Shown: one piece after another, positions 1-12,500 of the stretch
Position numbering within the stretch: position 1 is the stretch's first letter
Layout: every line of letters begins with the position of its first letter
Source of the DNA: Marthasterias glacialis
Taxonomy: Eukaryota > Echinodermata > Asteroidea > Forcipulatida > Asteriidae
NCBI GenBank assembly: GCA_911728455.2
Contig: OU452228.1
Span: forward strand, 11,484,104 to 11,548,103
Direction of reading: 5' to 3'
DNA length: 64,000 bases
Program-made: the position numbers and the translations under genes
The notes under the pieces: model-generated
The model's database searches: none
What the model saw: only the letters and a program-made list of their open reading frames with translations
Told to the model about the DNA's origin: nothing

Positions 1-237
1 GTTTGGGAGAATTAAGACCTACGTAGCGGCAGAAGATCTGACAGAGTCAGAAGTTGTAATACACGGTCATTTTCGGAAAGCTTTCATCGTTATTTCGAAC
101 ATGTATTCATGTTTTAAGAGCTGGCCACGACTGAAAAACTTGGTATTTCACAGTATTGTGGGAATCAGGTTGGTCTCAAGTCATAATAAGTGATGTTTGA
201 AGCTTTGCAAGGTGTAGGAGACTAAGAATAAACTATT

Positions 238-362
238 GGTAGTAAACTTGCGGGTACAACCATGTGTTTAGATCTCTTTTGGGAGGAGTGATGGCTCTGA
301 AAAGAGTCTATACTCTGCTTGTCTTCAGGGTTTATACATGGTTGTATACGCAAGTTTACCAG
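238..362. repeat. Inverted-repeat MITE, AAACTTGCGGGTACAACCATG family
   Basis: The left arm (AAACTTGCGGGTACAACCAT) is repeated inverted at 338-358 around a TTTGGGAGGAGTGATGGCTC centre. Related copies start near 22999 and 55511, sharing the arm and the GGGAGGAG centre, so this is a dispersed family. No clear target-site duplication is seen. Confidence 0.7.
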
Positions 363-368
363 TTATAG

Positions 369-460
369 TTAACAATAATAATAATAATAATAATAATAAA
401 TAACATTTATATAGCGCTACATACAATTAGTTACTTCTTCTAGTCATGAAATTGGTCACC
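369..460. repeat. (AAT)n microsatellite and SINE-like tail
   Basis: A run of about ten AAT units is followed by TTTATATAGCGCTACATA. That phrase matches the 3' ends of the tRNA-derived SINEs elsewhere in the window, so this is probably a severely truncated SINE end. Confidence 0.5.
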
Positions 461-467
461 TGGACAT

Positions 468-768
468 GACTATATCCTATTGGTAAGTGTACAAAATTTG
501 TTAATAATGGCCTCACGTTTTAGCCTTTGAGAAAGACTCTGCTAGGGTCGAAACTTGAGGCCATTAACAAACTTTGTGCATTTATACTACAGGTCCTTGT
601 GGTTGGTAAGCAGTTTGCAACGGCTAATTTTATTTTTTTCTGTTGGTAAGTGATGACGTTTTGGAGCCGGAAGTGCATTGTAAACGAATGGTATACATAC
701 ATGTACATGAATATTCTTTTCACTGTACTTCCGGCTCCATAACATCATCACTTACCAACAGGATAGTC
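468..768. repeat. Composite palindromic foldback elements
   Basis: At least two nested inverted repeats are visible. One is a 122-bp palindrome at 640-761 (arms begin CTGTTGGTAAGTGATGA, then GGAGCCGGAAGT). The other is a hairpin at about 487-583 (arms share TTTGTTAA..TGGCCTCA around GAAAGACTCTGCTAGGG). Outer arms of the 5'-CTATCCTGTTGGTAAGTG type frame both, at 468-489 and 749-768. The simplest reading is one hairpin MITE inserted into or beside another. Confidence 0.7.
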
Positions 769-3700
769 ACACTGGCAAAAGACTCAGACTCGGACTTCAG
801 ACTGAAACCTCATAACTCGCAAGTCACACATTTTTCCCACCAATAGTTTCTACTACAAAAAAAAATACTAAACACGAACTTCGGATGAATTTTTAAAATC
901 AACGTTGTCACGCAACTGCTGTTTGTGTTTGAAAAAACAAAAAGGACATACCACGCACAATGTCTTAAAATTTTCAACGGCACAGCTGAGAAGCCAAGAA
1001 CTAGAAAATCAGCTAATCAGCTTGAAAGTTGCACGCCTGGACTTCGTTTCAAGATGAATTAAATTCAACCACAAGGATGAATTTTCACTATTAGACAAAA
1101 TATTTCTGGCTGAAAAAGTGGCCACTTTTTTTCTTTTTTTCTTTTTTTTACGACAGCAGTTTCACGGCTGCTGAACTGAAGTCTCTTATCAGGAGAAGTA
1201 AATGAAATTCAATTTGACAATAAAACGTCATCGCTAGACAATTTTCCTGGCCGACCGCATTTTTTTTTTAACAAAGTGCTATTTTCAGACATGTTATCTG
1301 TGAGAAAAGCATGTTTCTGCCTTGTCTGGACTCTCGGATGTCTCGACTTACCCCTAAGACTTTCTTTTACCACCATAGCCGAGAAAGTGACGCCCTAACA
1401 AGAAGCATGTCCTGCCTTGACAAGCAGGCAGGAACATTTCAGTTGATCCAAACGGCTTTTCCAGAAGATCCATCAGGCAGTGATGTTAAAGAAAATGGAG
1501 CCACTCTTAGCCGATCAGAGTAAAGCCATCCACAGGTCAAGTTTAAAGGGATGATACATTTGTCCAGGTTTTGTTCTTTATTCAAATTCAAACTCTTCAG
1601 TTTTATATAATAAAAATAACAATAACTTTTGAGGCAAGTCATCCTTACTAAGTTACTGGCAGTTGAAAAGCTGAATTGCAAAAGACGCGGCTACAATGTG
1701 TTCAAGCTGCACGCATTCAAGGGCGCCTTTGGCAGCCAGCCACATCAACCACATCACGTTTTTTTTTTATTGCTTTTTCCTTATTTTCTTTTTGACTATG
1801 TAAATTTTATGTGTATTTGAAAGTATTCTCTTTGTAGTTTACTTATAAGAAGCTACTAATTTCACCTCGCAAATATTCCGGGCCAAATTCCAGGTTTGGA
1901 CATCACATATTCTTCTGTGATCTGTCATCTCCATAAAATAATTCAGCTCTGATTGTCAAACAATTAAAAAAACATGCAGCATTTGTCACTCAAGCCCATT
2001 ATGCGTGTTTCTGTATGGGCACTACACACCAAATAAAAATGTACTGCAAAATGTACACACAAATTTCACGTGCCATGTACTGCAATATATGGACAAACGT
2101 TGTGTGCCATGCATTGCAAAATGTCACGTGCCATAAATTGCAACAACAAAAAACAAGCTGTCGCATGCCACAGTCCCTTTAAAGACAAGTGTGTTCACTG
2201 GTTCACTGTTTCACTGGTTTGAGACTAGGGGGATCGCTGCCTTGTGTGTCCAATCACAGTTTGGAACCACATCAGACCGAGAACTAGAACTGAGCATAAA
2301 GGGACCTCGTACTGATATGCCCCACACAACCTTTTTGTCATACAATGACAAAATTCCTCAAATTCTTTTCAAAATCCGGAACGGAAGTACTTTTCTTGTC
2401 AAAATGTAAAAGTGTTCTGCGTTGATCCCACCACTCGGCTCGCCGCAGCTTGCTAAACAAAGGCGCTTCTGATTACAAAGTAAAAGAAACCAACCCAGCT
2501 CCCAACAGGGGGAGAAGACAAAAATAAAACATTAAAAAAACATACAGACAAATCCATATGGGTTTGTCACATGGGCGTTGCTAAGAAATTGATCACCACT
2601 AAACGTCCCATTTTTGGGGTTGGACTTTCCAGGACCTCAGCAATTATCTTGAAGAAAGTACAGCAGCATTTGACATCGCTGAGGTCCTCATATTACCACC
2701 TGGAAATTCTGGGAAATTACTCCAGCCAGGTGGCAGGGGAAAAGGTTGAAATCCCTGGTGGCAAGAGGTTCATTAACTTCAAATTTTCTTTTTTTTTTTC
2801 TTAAAATTCTTTTGGACGTTAGTGTGATTGCTATATAAGTACTGTTTATTATAATAATTATTAATTCACACCACTCAACAGTACATCAATTTAAGGGAAT
2901 GTAACTTATGAATGATTAGAAAACAATTACTATTCTTGAATTTGTGGTTAAAAAAAAATGAAATAAAAAAATATGGGATCTTCACCACTGAAGCATCGGT
3001 GCTCACTGATCAAGTTCTGCATCCCACCTCAGCATTTTACAGCAAACATTTCATGCTCTACATTACAAACTCCTTCAGGAGTTGAGTAACTGAGTGGGCC
3101 ACTTGCAACCATAAAGTTAATGTGAAGTCAATTGGGCCCCTTCCTGTAACATGTTTTAGTACTCCACTGAGATATGAGTACAATAAGAGCCGAGGGTTGT
3201 TACATTGTATATCTCCTCCCATAAGAATCGCATAGAATTAAAGGTGAGGCCAAACACTGGCATGGTTCTGAGAGCTCAACTCTTACTGTGCTCTGTCTAA
3301 CACCATGCAGCAACTGTACACAAGATTTTGGATGTTGATGTTTTCATCCGCGGTGATCAAAAGAACTTCTGCAATAATACAGGCATGATTGCTTCGTTCT
3401 TGAAAGGGCAAGGGCACCAAGGCATTATCATCTTGACAAAGGGCACCTCTATGAGGAAATTGTAAACTTCTATTGGAATATTTCAAGGGCACCTAGGCAA
3501 TGACCAGGGGCAACAGAGGCAATAGCCTCAGTTGCCTCTGTGAAGTATCGGGCCTGAAATACAATTTTTTAGCAAGACTTTTCTCATAGTACAAATCAGA
3601 CACTTTAAGACTCTTTAAGACTTTGGATTTTGTTGTTTTCATCAGCAAGAATCAAAAGAACTTTTGCACTCCTAAAATTTTGTAGAGAGACTTTTCTTAT

Positions 3701-4079
3701 ATTAATACAAATCGGACACTTCAAAACATTGAGTGAAAGCGACTGTAAAAACATTTTTGGTTTTGTTGTTCCCGCCTACAGTGATCAAAAGAACATTAAT
3801 AGACCTTATGCATTTGACGTCATGAGTCCCATAGAGATATGTACAACAGCGCCCTCAATGAGGTCAGAACGGCCACAAGTTTACTGTAGGAAAACGGCTG
3901 TGCATACCTTCTATTGCATTACTGAAAATTTAGTTACAAATGGACACTATGAAATGCTAGATGGGAGCAGACAAAATGTGTACTTTTCCAACTCCTTAAG
4001 TTATTTGGAGTAGGCACCCATCTTTGTGAACAGCAGATTTACTGGGAACTCTTCTGGGTAACATGTTGTATCACAATGG
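769..4079. other. Non-coding sequence left of the visible POMP exons
   Basis: No exon was recognised here. At 1659-1765 is a piece of a dispersed repeat also found at 35046-35140 (shared CTGAATTGCAAAGGAC and CTTTGGCAGCCAGCCACATC). At 3380-3545 is a reverse copy of a repeat also present at 22805-22975 (GGGCACC and GACCAGGGGCAACAGAGGCA words). Poly-A/T runs lie near 1125-1150 and 1260. The rest is unclassified. Confidence 0.5.
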
Positions 4080-4420
4080 TGTGTCGTGGCCGAGCGGTTT
4101 AGTGCATCGGACTCAAGTTCTGGTGGCCAAGTCATCAGGGTGTGGGTTCGAATCCCGGTCATGACACTTGTGTCCTTGAGCAAGACACTCAACTATAATT
4201 GCTTCTCTTCACCCAGTGGTAAATGGGTACCTGTGAGGGCAGAGATGGTCCATGTGATTGATTTAGCTTGGTGCGCTACATACTTGGCAGCACAGGCTGT
4301 ATCCTCCCCAGGGAGCTGAGATGGTTTAAGGAATGAAAGAAATGGCCCAGCGACCAGGGGTAATAATGTTCAAGCACTGTATAAGAAGCCTTTATAATAT
4401 TACTATTATTATTATTACAA
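4080..4420 (+). repeat. tRNA-Leu-derived SINE, tail type A
   Basis: The head folds as a class II tRNA. The acceptor GTCGTGG pairs with the later TCATGAC, the anticodon loop CTCAAGT gives CAA (Leu-like), there is a long variable arm, and box B is GGTTCGAATCCC. The tail runs from ATAATTGCTTCTCTTCACCC through AAATGGGTACCTGTGAGGGC to an ATT-rich end. This is the best full-length example of tail type A in the window. Confidence 0.85.
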
Positions 4421-4974
4421 CTGAGATGAAACTTCATGATGATGTTAGCATTGATTTCTTGTGACTTTATAAGATTTGTCAACGCAGTACTTGCTCTTTA
4501 GCAAAAAAAAAAACCAAAAGCCATGATCCATTTCCAAAGACGTGTAATCCATTGTTGAAAGAAACAAAAGACCATGGGGGGAAACACCTGTCTGTTTAAG
4601 TTTCCCCTGTTGAGAATTCCACAGAGGTACCGTGATTTCTTTGAGGGAAAGAGAAGTATTCTTTGATTGACAATAGCATAGCAGACTTGGGCTGTACATT
4701 GTTAGCCCCTTCCTACAAGTATCCCAGAGGGGTGAATTAATTTGGCAGAAGAAAAATAGTCTGTAATAGTATAAGGATGGGTACACAAAAAGAAAAGGAG
4801 GTTGGGGTTAAGCATGGATTATAAAACCCGCAAAACAGTGAGACCGTTACTTCCAAAACGGGCAAAAAAAGGAGTCACGCAGGCGGCTACTTAATCTAAC
4901 ATCATACACTGGTGTCGACCTCTAGTATGTGATGTCAGAATCTGAAACAGCGCCCTCACTGAGAGGCACAAACT

Positions 4975-5218
4975 TAATGCATTCAACCATGCCAGAAACA
5001 CCGGGGGTAAACCCCTTCTCTTAAAGATATTAAGCTTACTGAGTTCTTTTACAAGCAATACACAACACACGGTACCTACAGGCACAACTTTAAATCCAAT
5101 CCAAAGGACAAAGCAATAATGGTCTTGCTCAGGGACTGGGACTCGAACCCACACTCTGCTGATCAGAAACACCAGAGCTTGAGTCCAGTTACCTGACCGC
5201 TCTGCAACGACATGCCAT
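4975..5218 (-). repeat. tRNA-Leu-derived SINE, tail type B, 3'-truncated
   Basis: Read on the minus strand, it has the tRNA head (CCGGAACTC class, box B GGTTCGAGTCCC) followed by TGGATTGGATTTAAAG, AAAAGAACTCAGTAAGC and AGAGAAGGGGTTTACC. The 3' third is lost. Confidence 0.8.
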
Positions 5219-6484
5219 ATGATTTAACTGACAACTTCTGCTCCATTTTACATTTTGAAATCACCATACTCTACACAAACCCATAGATGGCAGGTTAGTC
5301 TACAAGATATTCCACAATTGAGCAAATAAAGAAAAGAACGACTGGGTTTCACACACAAGTAGAACATAATAACATATTTCCTGTTCCTGTTTGACAACCT
5401 GGAAAAAAAGGGGAGTACAATAGAGTGGGATTGAAACCATATTACAATGTCGATTTATTCCTGTAAAGATAACATGAAGTGAAGTGAAAGTATGTCCAGT
5501 TTATGTAGTCACTAAGCTCCATTCGGGTCTCTTCCTGTCATGATCCAGTGAGAAAAGGTTAGGGGGTTAGTAGACTTTGTCGGTCGCACCACGAACCGTC
5601 ATATCGGACAAAATTCACCAAAATTTGTGAGACTGGATTTTTCACAAATTATTGATAAACTCATCACTGTTACAATTTTCAGCAAGTTCCAGGACGCGTA
5701 ATAGTTTCGTAATTACGCTAATCAGCAAAAATAACATGTCGCTAGATTTGCCATTTTGCTTTTTCCCAAAGTGATGCATCACAATATACCACTTTATCCA
5801 TTGAAATACATAGCACAGGCAAGGTGCAAAGGCTGCTTCACAAAGTGACATATCCATTGACCTACGCGTTTTCATGAAGCGACGTATCTCATTATGCATT
5901 GGTTTGGAAAACAGCGCTCTACATGCACTTCTCGGTTTCATCTTTTTCACAAAGTGATGTATGTGTTTAAGAATCATACAAAACGGTTGCATGATTGAAA
6001 ACACTTTAAAAATTCTGTATGAATAAAGAAGTCGGCTTTATTTTGGTTTTAAAAAACTAAAAGAATTAGTAAGCAGTCTCCGAAACAACGGTTTGAACAA
6101 AAGTTCAACTTCAATTGCGATTTTCTCCGAACACTAAATTTTGGCTTTGGAGCACCATACGTTAGTTCGTGGTGGGACTGACGCATTAGTGCTTGTGTAA
6201 ATGTACACACTTGTAAGTCTTTCTAAAATGAGAAGAAAAAAAAAGATTAATATTATGCGGCAAGTTTTAGGTGGCACAAAAACCAAATATATGGAGGTCT
6301 GTACGACCCTCTCTTCTTCTTATGCCATGTTCACATCTGTTAAGAATAAAAGAAAAAGGTGAGTTAAACAAGAGGGTTTTTTTCTTGGGGAGGGGAGGGG
6401 GTGAACATCTAGTAATATAAATGAGGGAAGACTTTAGGTCTGTTCTATGTTAGGAAGACTTAAACACTACCCCATTCTTCTTAC

Positions 6485-6578
6485 CGTTGAGGAAATCTTC
6501 AAAGCCGATCATTTCATCCCGTCCAAGCAAGGTATCCAGGGCAGCATTGGAGCTTGGTAGGCATGATGCTCTCTGGAT
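6485..6578 (-). CDS. POMP: POMP penultimate coding exon (IGFEDFLN)
   Basis: This 94-bp exon has 31 codons plus one base of a split codon, expected to be Asp. The acceptor is CCCTCAG and the donor is CG|GTAAGA. It reads IQRASCLPSSNAALDTLLG then RDEMIGFEDFLN, aligning with human VQRLPFLSSSNLSLDVLRG and NDETIGFEDILND. The final exon should continue with the DPSQSEVMGEPHLM-like tail; none of the AG sites I tried in 1-6484 opens such a frame. Confidence 0.96.
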
Positions 6579-9500
6579 CTGAGGGTCGGAAAAATCCACA
6601 AAGTGTTTCAAAGAGTTTCAAAGTGCTTTATCACTCTGTCGTATTGTTAAGTGTTTTGTTTGTTTTTTGTTTTTGTTTTTGTTTGTTTTTGTTTTTTGGT
6701 GGGGGGTGAGGTGGGAGGTTAGACTGGAATTTGTGAGAGACCAATGGATTCTACTGAATGGGCTACCTAGTGTGAAATAAGAAATACATGAATAGCCATT
6801 CCACATAGATGCAACAAGACAGGATACCAGACTGTTTTGGGGGTCCAGCCTCAATCTGATGGCTGGGTGCATTTCTTGGGAAGAATGGTGGTACATTGGC
6901 TGCTGCATCTTCCATGCAGGTCTACAACTAATACGCACACATGCCTCAATAAACAAACATTTCCACTTTCAATCTCTGAAAGTGAAAGCTGTAACCATTT
7001 TGGCAACTGCTAGATGAATTGTCAAACCTAAGAATAGTTTTTTGCAACAACGAAAAACACACCTAAAAAAGTTGTTATTAATGGAGAATTGACAAAATAT
7101 TTCAAACTGCAAACAAATACATACCACAATGAATCAATAAAAACAGAGGTAATAGTAATAACAACAAGAAATACAAATGGTATAATTTACATGTATATCA
7201 TACAAATTCACACAAAAATGTACAATAAATGCACACATAAAATCACAGGTATGTGTACAATGCAAGCAAACATTTAAAAGTCACAAAACAAGTATTTCCA
7301 ATAAAAGATGAAAATACATATTGATAAAAGCATTCAAATCAAATCAATTTACATGACAATATGAAAACTACAAAATTGCACATTAATATACAATGTCATT
7401 TGGAAAATCACAATTGAAGAATACATATTGATAATTCATGGACAATTAAAAACAGTTCTGATAAGATATCAAGATTTGCATGGTGGTTAGTCAATCAGGA
7501 ATACGTTTGCAGTGACACCACGTGAATTGGTCTCTCCTGAACATGGTGTGTTTTTTTTTCTGAACCACACACACTCAAAACAGATCATTCACATGGTATC
7601 ACCGCAAACCTAACCCTTAAAAATGAAGTACTTTAGGCAACGTCCGAATCAAGCGACTTTGGTGGCTATGGCTCACCATTTTCACCGTTCCAGCCATAGC
7701 CACTGCTGTAGCCGCTAATACAGACCTTGGCCCAACTTCATAAAGCAGCTTAAGCAGACAGTTTTGCTTCACAATCTTGTGCTAAACAGAACTTAGCAGG
7801 ATACCAGTCAAAGATGGTGCATGTGACATGGTACTTTGGCTGGTAACCTTATTCTGTTCTGCTTAGCTACTTTTTGTGTTTTAAGCAGCTCTATGAAATT
7901 GGGCCCCGGCCTTATATAAGACTTCTATGAGACAAAAGAGCCAGTGAAAGAGGACAGAATGAAGATACCTGTTTTGCGGCATGGATCTCCATCTGTAGTT
8001 TTAGTGGTGCATGAAGACCCTGTGTCTTACGTAGCATCTGAAACTCCTGCTGCTGGCTTCTGTTCCAATACTGCAAACAAACAGATCAAAATTGCAATCT
8101 GTCATTAGTGGGGTGTTTTTTTTAAATGAGCTCCCATTGGTTGACATTTCAAATTGATTTCAGCGTACACAGCTTCTTTACAACACATTTTGTGTTATAG
8201 ACAATTACATGGTTGAACATCATAAAATGGAAACGCGCGGCCACAAAGCGTGGCATTCCATTGGCTAATAAAAACTACTATGCAATGCAGTGTATGTAAC
8301 AGACAGATGAAGTCAATGACTGTGTGTCACTCACAATCATCTTGATCTGCATGTTTATTAACTAAACCACGCAAAAACATTTAAAATGCAACATTTCGAT
8401 CCACAAACGCCAACAAACTTCCAAATCTAACTCCACCATTTGTCCACAGATTGCCGGTTGCAGAGACAAGACCCTACATTGTGACTGGAGCAGTTCATAC
8501 AAGTTGAACTCAGCAAAAACAAGTTGGGAGAGTAAACTATTTCTTTTGCTCAGTTAGCAATGAAAATGTCATCAAATTTGGTGATAGCATTTTAGTGAAG
8601 GCATAGCTCCATGGTGAAAGCAACAAAAAAAAATGGTTCAAAGATCGCTTGCAGAAATCTCAATAAGCATTTGCAGAGTCTTACACAAGTTATTTGCTCA
8701 ATGTTGACTGCATTTCAGACAGGAATATTTCTTTTAATTGGTGTTAAATTTGCATCGGGATAAAGAACATTATTTGTTTTTCATCCATACACCAATGATT
8801 GTTAAGCACTGTATTGCTTCGTACTTTCCCCTGAGTCCTGTCAAAAAAATCCACAGGTATATTACGCGGGTGGGAAAAAGTCTTACCACCACACCACCGA
8901 GATAGTCCGGCAGCTAGAGGCAGTTTGAATCCTTGATTAAAGCAGCAGGTACTGCAACAGAATATTTTTCTTGAGGATAGGTACTGTATCATCAGTGAAC
9001 TGATATATTATATATAAATCAACATTTTTTTTTTAAGTACAAGTAAATACAAATTCTTTTTGATGGAAAAAGAACCCCCCAAAAATTACTTTTATTTCTT
9101 CATAAAAAGACAAATCAAAGGGTTTTAATTTTTTTTTATGAATGACTCATCACCGGTAAGTATAAATCCAGTTAATTGACACTCTACACAAAGGGCTTCA
9201 CACTCACAGGTGACAAGAGCCGCTTGGTTAAAGTTGACATCATAATTAGAAGACATCCTGCAGCTCTTACTCATTGCTATTGTTTATGCTGACAATTTGG
9301 TGTTAATACATGATCTCCACGTGTGTGTGTGTGGACTGCAACAGGGTCAGTGAGTTTTTAATTGGAGGGGGATGATGGTCTGAGACTGATAACTTTTCCT
9401 AATGAGTGGTGGGCTGATCATACTTTAAACAAAATGACAAAAGTTGTCTTTAATGACAAGATTTTGTCTTCTGTGCAGGACACTCGCTGATTTTCTCTTC

Positions 9501-12500
9501 ATGACAATTTATGACAGAACATTTCACACAGCATGAGTGGATTACAGAAAAGTATAGCGCTTCTGCATCCCATATCCCACGAGGCCAGTAACCGAGTGGG
9601 ATATGGGATAAAGATATGGGGTAATAAATATTATTTAAAAATAATAATACCGGAGTCTTATATAGCGCACATTCTACCAACATTTAAGTACTCAAGGCGC
9701 TTAACATTATTTTTCAAGACAAGTTTTTGAATTTTGTGAACTATGAGACCCATTTATGTAGCACCTTATAAGGGTTTACAAGATGCTGAGGTGCATCCAG
9801 CCGCCATCACCAGAAACACCTGGGCAAACCCCTTCTCTTAGCGATAATTTAACTGGGTTCTTGTACGTGCAATGCCCAATCCAAAGGACAAAGCAATAAT
9901 GGTTAAAGGTACACACCGGCTTCGTTGGGCTATTTGGGCTACAAAATAGGCTAACATATGACTTCAAAGGTCTTTCAGGAATGGAGAAGAACGGTTCCTA
10001 AAAGAAACCATCAAATTTTGCCGTTTTCGAGCATTTTTCAAAAAACGATTTATCCGAACCAAAAAAGTGGTTCAGATAAATCACGTGATCTTCGGAGTTA
10101 GTTGTACTTCCAGCCGTATAAAAGTAAATTACTAAACCAAATTTAAATCCTTTTTTTTTTTTTTTTACAATTATTCATGAATGTTTGACAAAAAAGACTT
10201 ATGTATTCAGATTATTGATACAATTTGTAAATAATGATGAAAAATCGAACGTAATATTCACATTCAGAGGTGTCCGTGCAACCGAAGCGTGTCTTACAGC
10301 GCACCAGCGTGGGAGCTAGCGGAACGTAACCTTGGGGCATATCCCGTACAGCCAGTGCCGTGTCTCGTGGGGCCAGAGGGACAAACTCCGGGGCATGAAC
10401 TCCCCAGCTCGCCGGTCGGTCTAGCCGTAAGCGTGGGAGCTTGTCGGAGGGGTAGGGAGCCAGACCAACAATTATGTTTTTTTAACGAGGGTTTTAGTCT
10501 GTACCCCTAGCTATTATCCCCTAACTATTGTAACGTGTTGCCTGCGCTACCCCGCACGAGCGACGACGATGGGGAATGTTTATCTCCCATACAGCTGATC
10601 TATCTACTTCTATGATAGCTGCATAATGTCCACTTCCCCCCCCCCCCCCCCTAATCGCCACAACAAAAAAACGGTGGCGGTGGCCGCGGCCGGCCAGTGA
10701 AGTCATCGCCCGAAAAACGGGAGAATGCCGTTCGCTAAAGCTACCAGGATTGGCAATCCGTTTGCAGCGAAAGCAGGAGGCTCGCTTGGCACATGACTGT
10801 TATTGGCCAAGCCAATGTGAAAAGATGGTCCAAGATTAGGGACACTACCATTAGTTTTTAGACTGCAGCAGGCTGGTCACGATGAGAATATGAAGGATGT
10901 GGTCTTTGCCATAATTTTGATGGACAGGTTTGTGTCATAGAACTGTATTGTGAACGTGCCTGCGTATATTTGAATTCATGAAGACTCACATTTTGACATT
11001 ATTTATGGTCAATCATGTCTGTGATGTCCACATTGTGCCAAGCTTATTCACTCCCTTTCTACATTTGAACACGACCTGACAACACAGATTAGTCCTGGAC
11101 CCAACTGGCATTCGTCCAAGTATTTTTTTTTACAACATAGGGCCTACTTGCGATATAATGAAGAAACGTTCTCCATTGCAAGTAAGTTCGTCCATTTCGT
11201 CGTACACAGAATACACTGTCTGTTTATGTCTGGGTTTTTTTACACGTGAATTTGTGCTGGATGGATATGAAGTCTGGATCCTCATGCCTCGTCATTGTAA
11301 TAATTTATACATAAACAGAGCACCAGTCTACTTACAACATTGCGCAACATTGGCACGTAAACTTGACAGTTGCAACGGCTGGAAAAGCGTATAAGCTGAC
11401 CTTTGACCGTGTTTTGTTTTTTTCACATTTTTCGTTAATTACGTGATATTTTGATGATTTTTTTCAAGAACAACCATTTAAAAATTATTGTCTGTCATTC
11501 CACATCACTAAATTAGGTAAACAGTAAGCCGGTGTGTACCTTTAAGTGTCTTCCTTAAAGACACAAGTGTCAAGACTGGGACTCAAACCCACACTCTGCT
11601 GATCAAGAAACACCAGCGCTTGAGTCCAGTGCGCTTGACCACTCCACCACAACATGCCACAAGGAATCACATTTTGGTTTTTAGCCTACACCAACGTGTG
11701 ATAAGCACTGTTTACTCAGTACTTTCCCCCGAGTCATAGTCATAATACTTGGGTGGGATTCGAACCCACGACCCCCACATTCTAGAGTAGATGTCTTGAC
11801 CACTAGACCACCGAATGTGCCCGTGACAAGAGACCAGTTCAAATCCTGTAATTAGCAGTGGTTACCCAAATTAGTTAGTATCTGTAATACTTGCTTTGGA
11901 GATTAATCTAGTCAACATGTTAAGAACATCTTTCTGACAGCCATGCTTCTGGTACCCATGGTCAACATAATGTGAGTTACTGTGGACCAGGACTAGGAGG
12001 CTTTGGAACAATAGGTGGCAGCAGACTTACCAGGTAAATTGTCATTGTCTACGTAATTATGAGCATGCGCACATTTCCGAGAACAACGTATATACCTGGT
12101 AAGTCTGCTGCCACCTAGCGTCCTCAAAAGTCTCCCATAAAGTTACCAAAAAATGGGTGAAACCTGAAGGCAGGTGGTTGTACACGTAAAGGTCTAGACT
12201 CCCATCCCTTTTCAAAAGAGTCTCGACGTGTGATAATTGGAGCCAGCACGTGGGCGTTCGAGGTAGGGGATCACATTCTCCCACATCCTCAAACAGATAC
12301 ATGTGTGACCTGATGCTCTTGTAAAATTAGACGCAGAATAAATTGCACACATCCTATGGATCACTGTCCCTTTGATGTCAGCAGATCTAATTGTACATGA
12401 GACGTATCAGATGGACCACAACCAAGGGGGGGAAGTTGTAGTCTTCAGTCTTTAATCTGGTCGAGACATTGCAGTCTAATTTGATGTCTTTAATTGCTGG

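Noticed and set aside
1440-1523. Plus-strand frame reading FPEDPSGSDVKENGA
   Set aside because: It superficially resembles the DPSQSEV part of the POMP tail but is on the wrong strand, lacks the rest of the tail and has no matching splice context.
4080-4165. Functional tRNA-Leu(CAA) gene
   Set aside because: It folds well but is fused to a SINE tail and repeated with the same tail elsewhere in the window.
1-6480. Terminal POMP exon to the left of 6485
   Set aside because: I tried candidate AG sites followed by AYCC (for example near 2976, 5527, 6297 and 6430, read on the minus strand). None opens a frame resembling the EPHLMVEYKLGLL tail, so the exon is taken to lie outside the window.
10289-10510. 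73-codon frame in the core of the TTAA element as a transposase remnant
   Set aside because: It shows no piggyBac motifs and follows the GC-rich composition. It is more likely a chance frame.
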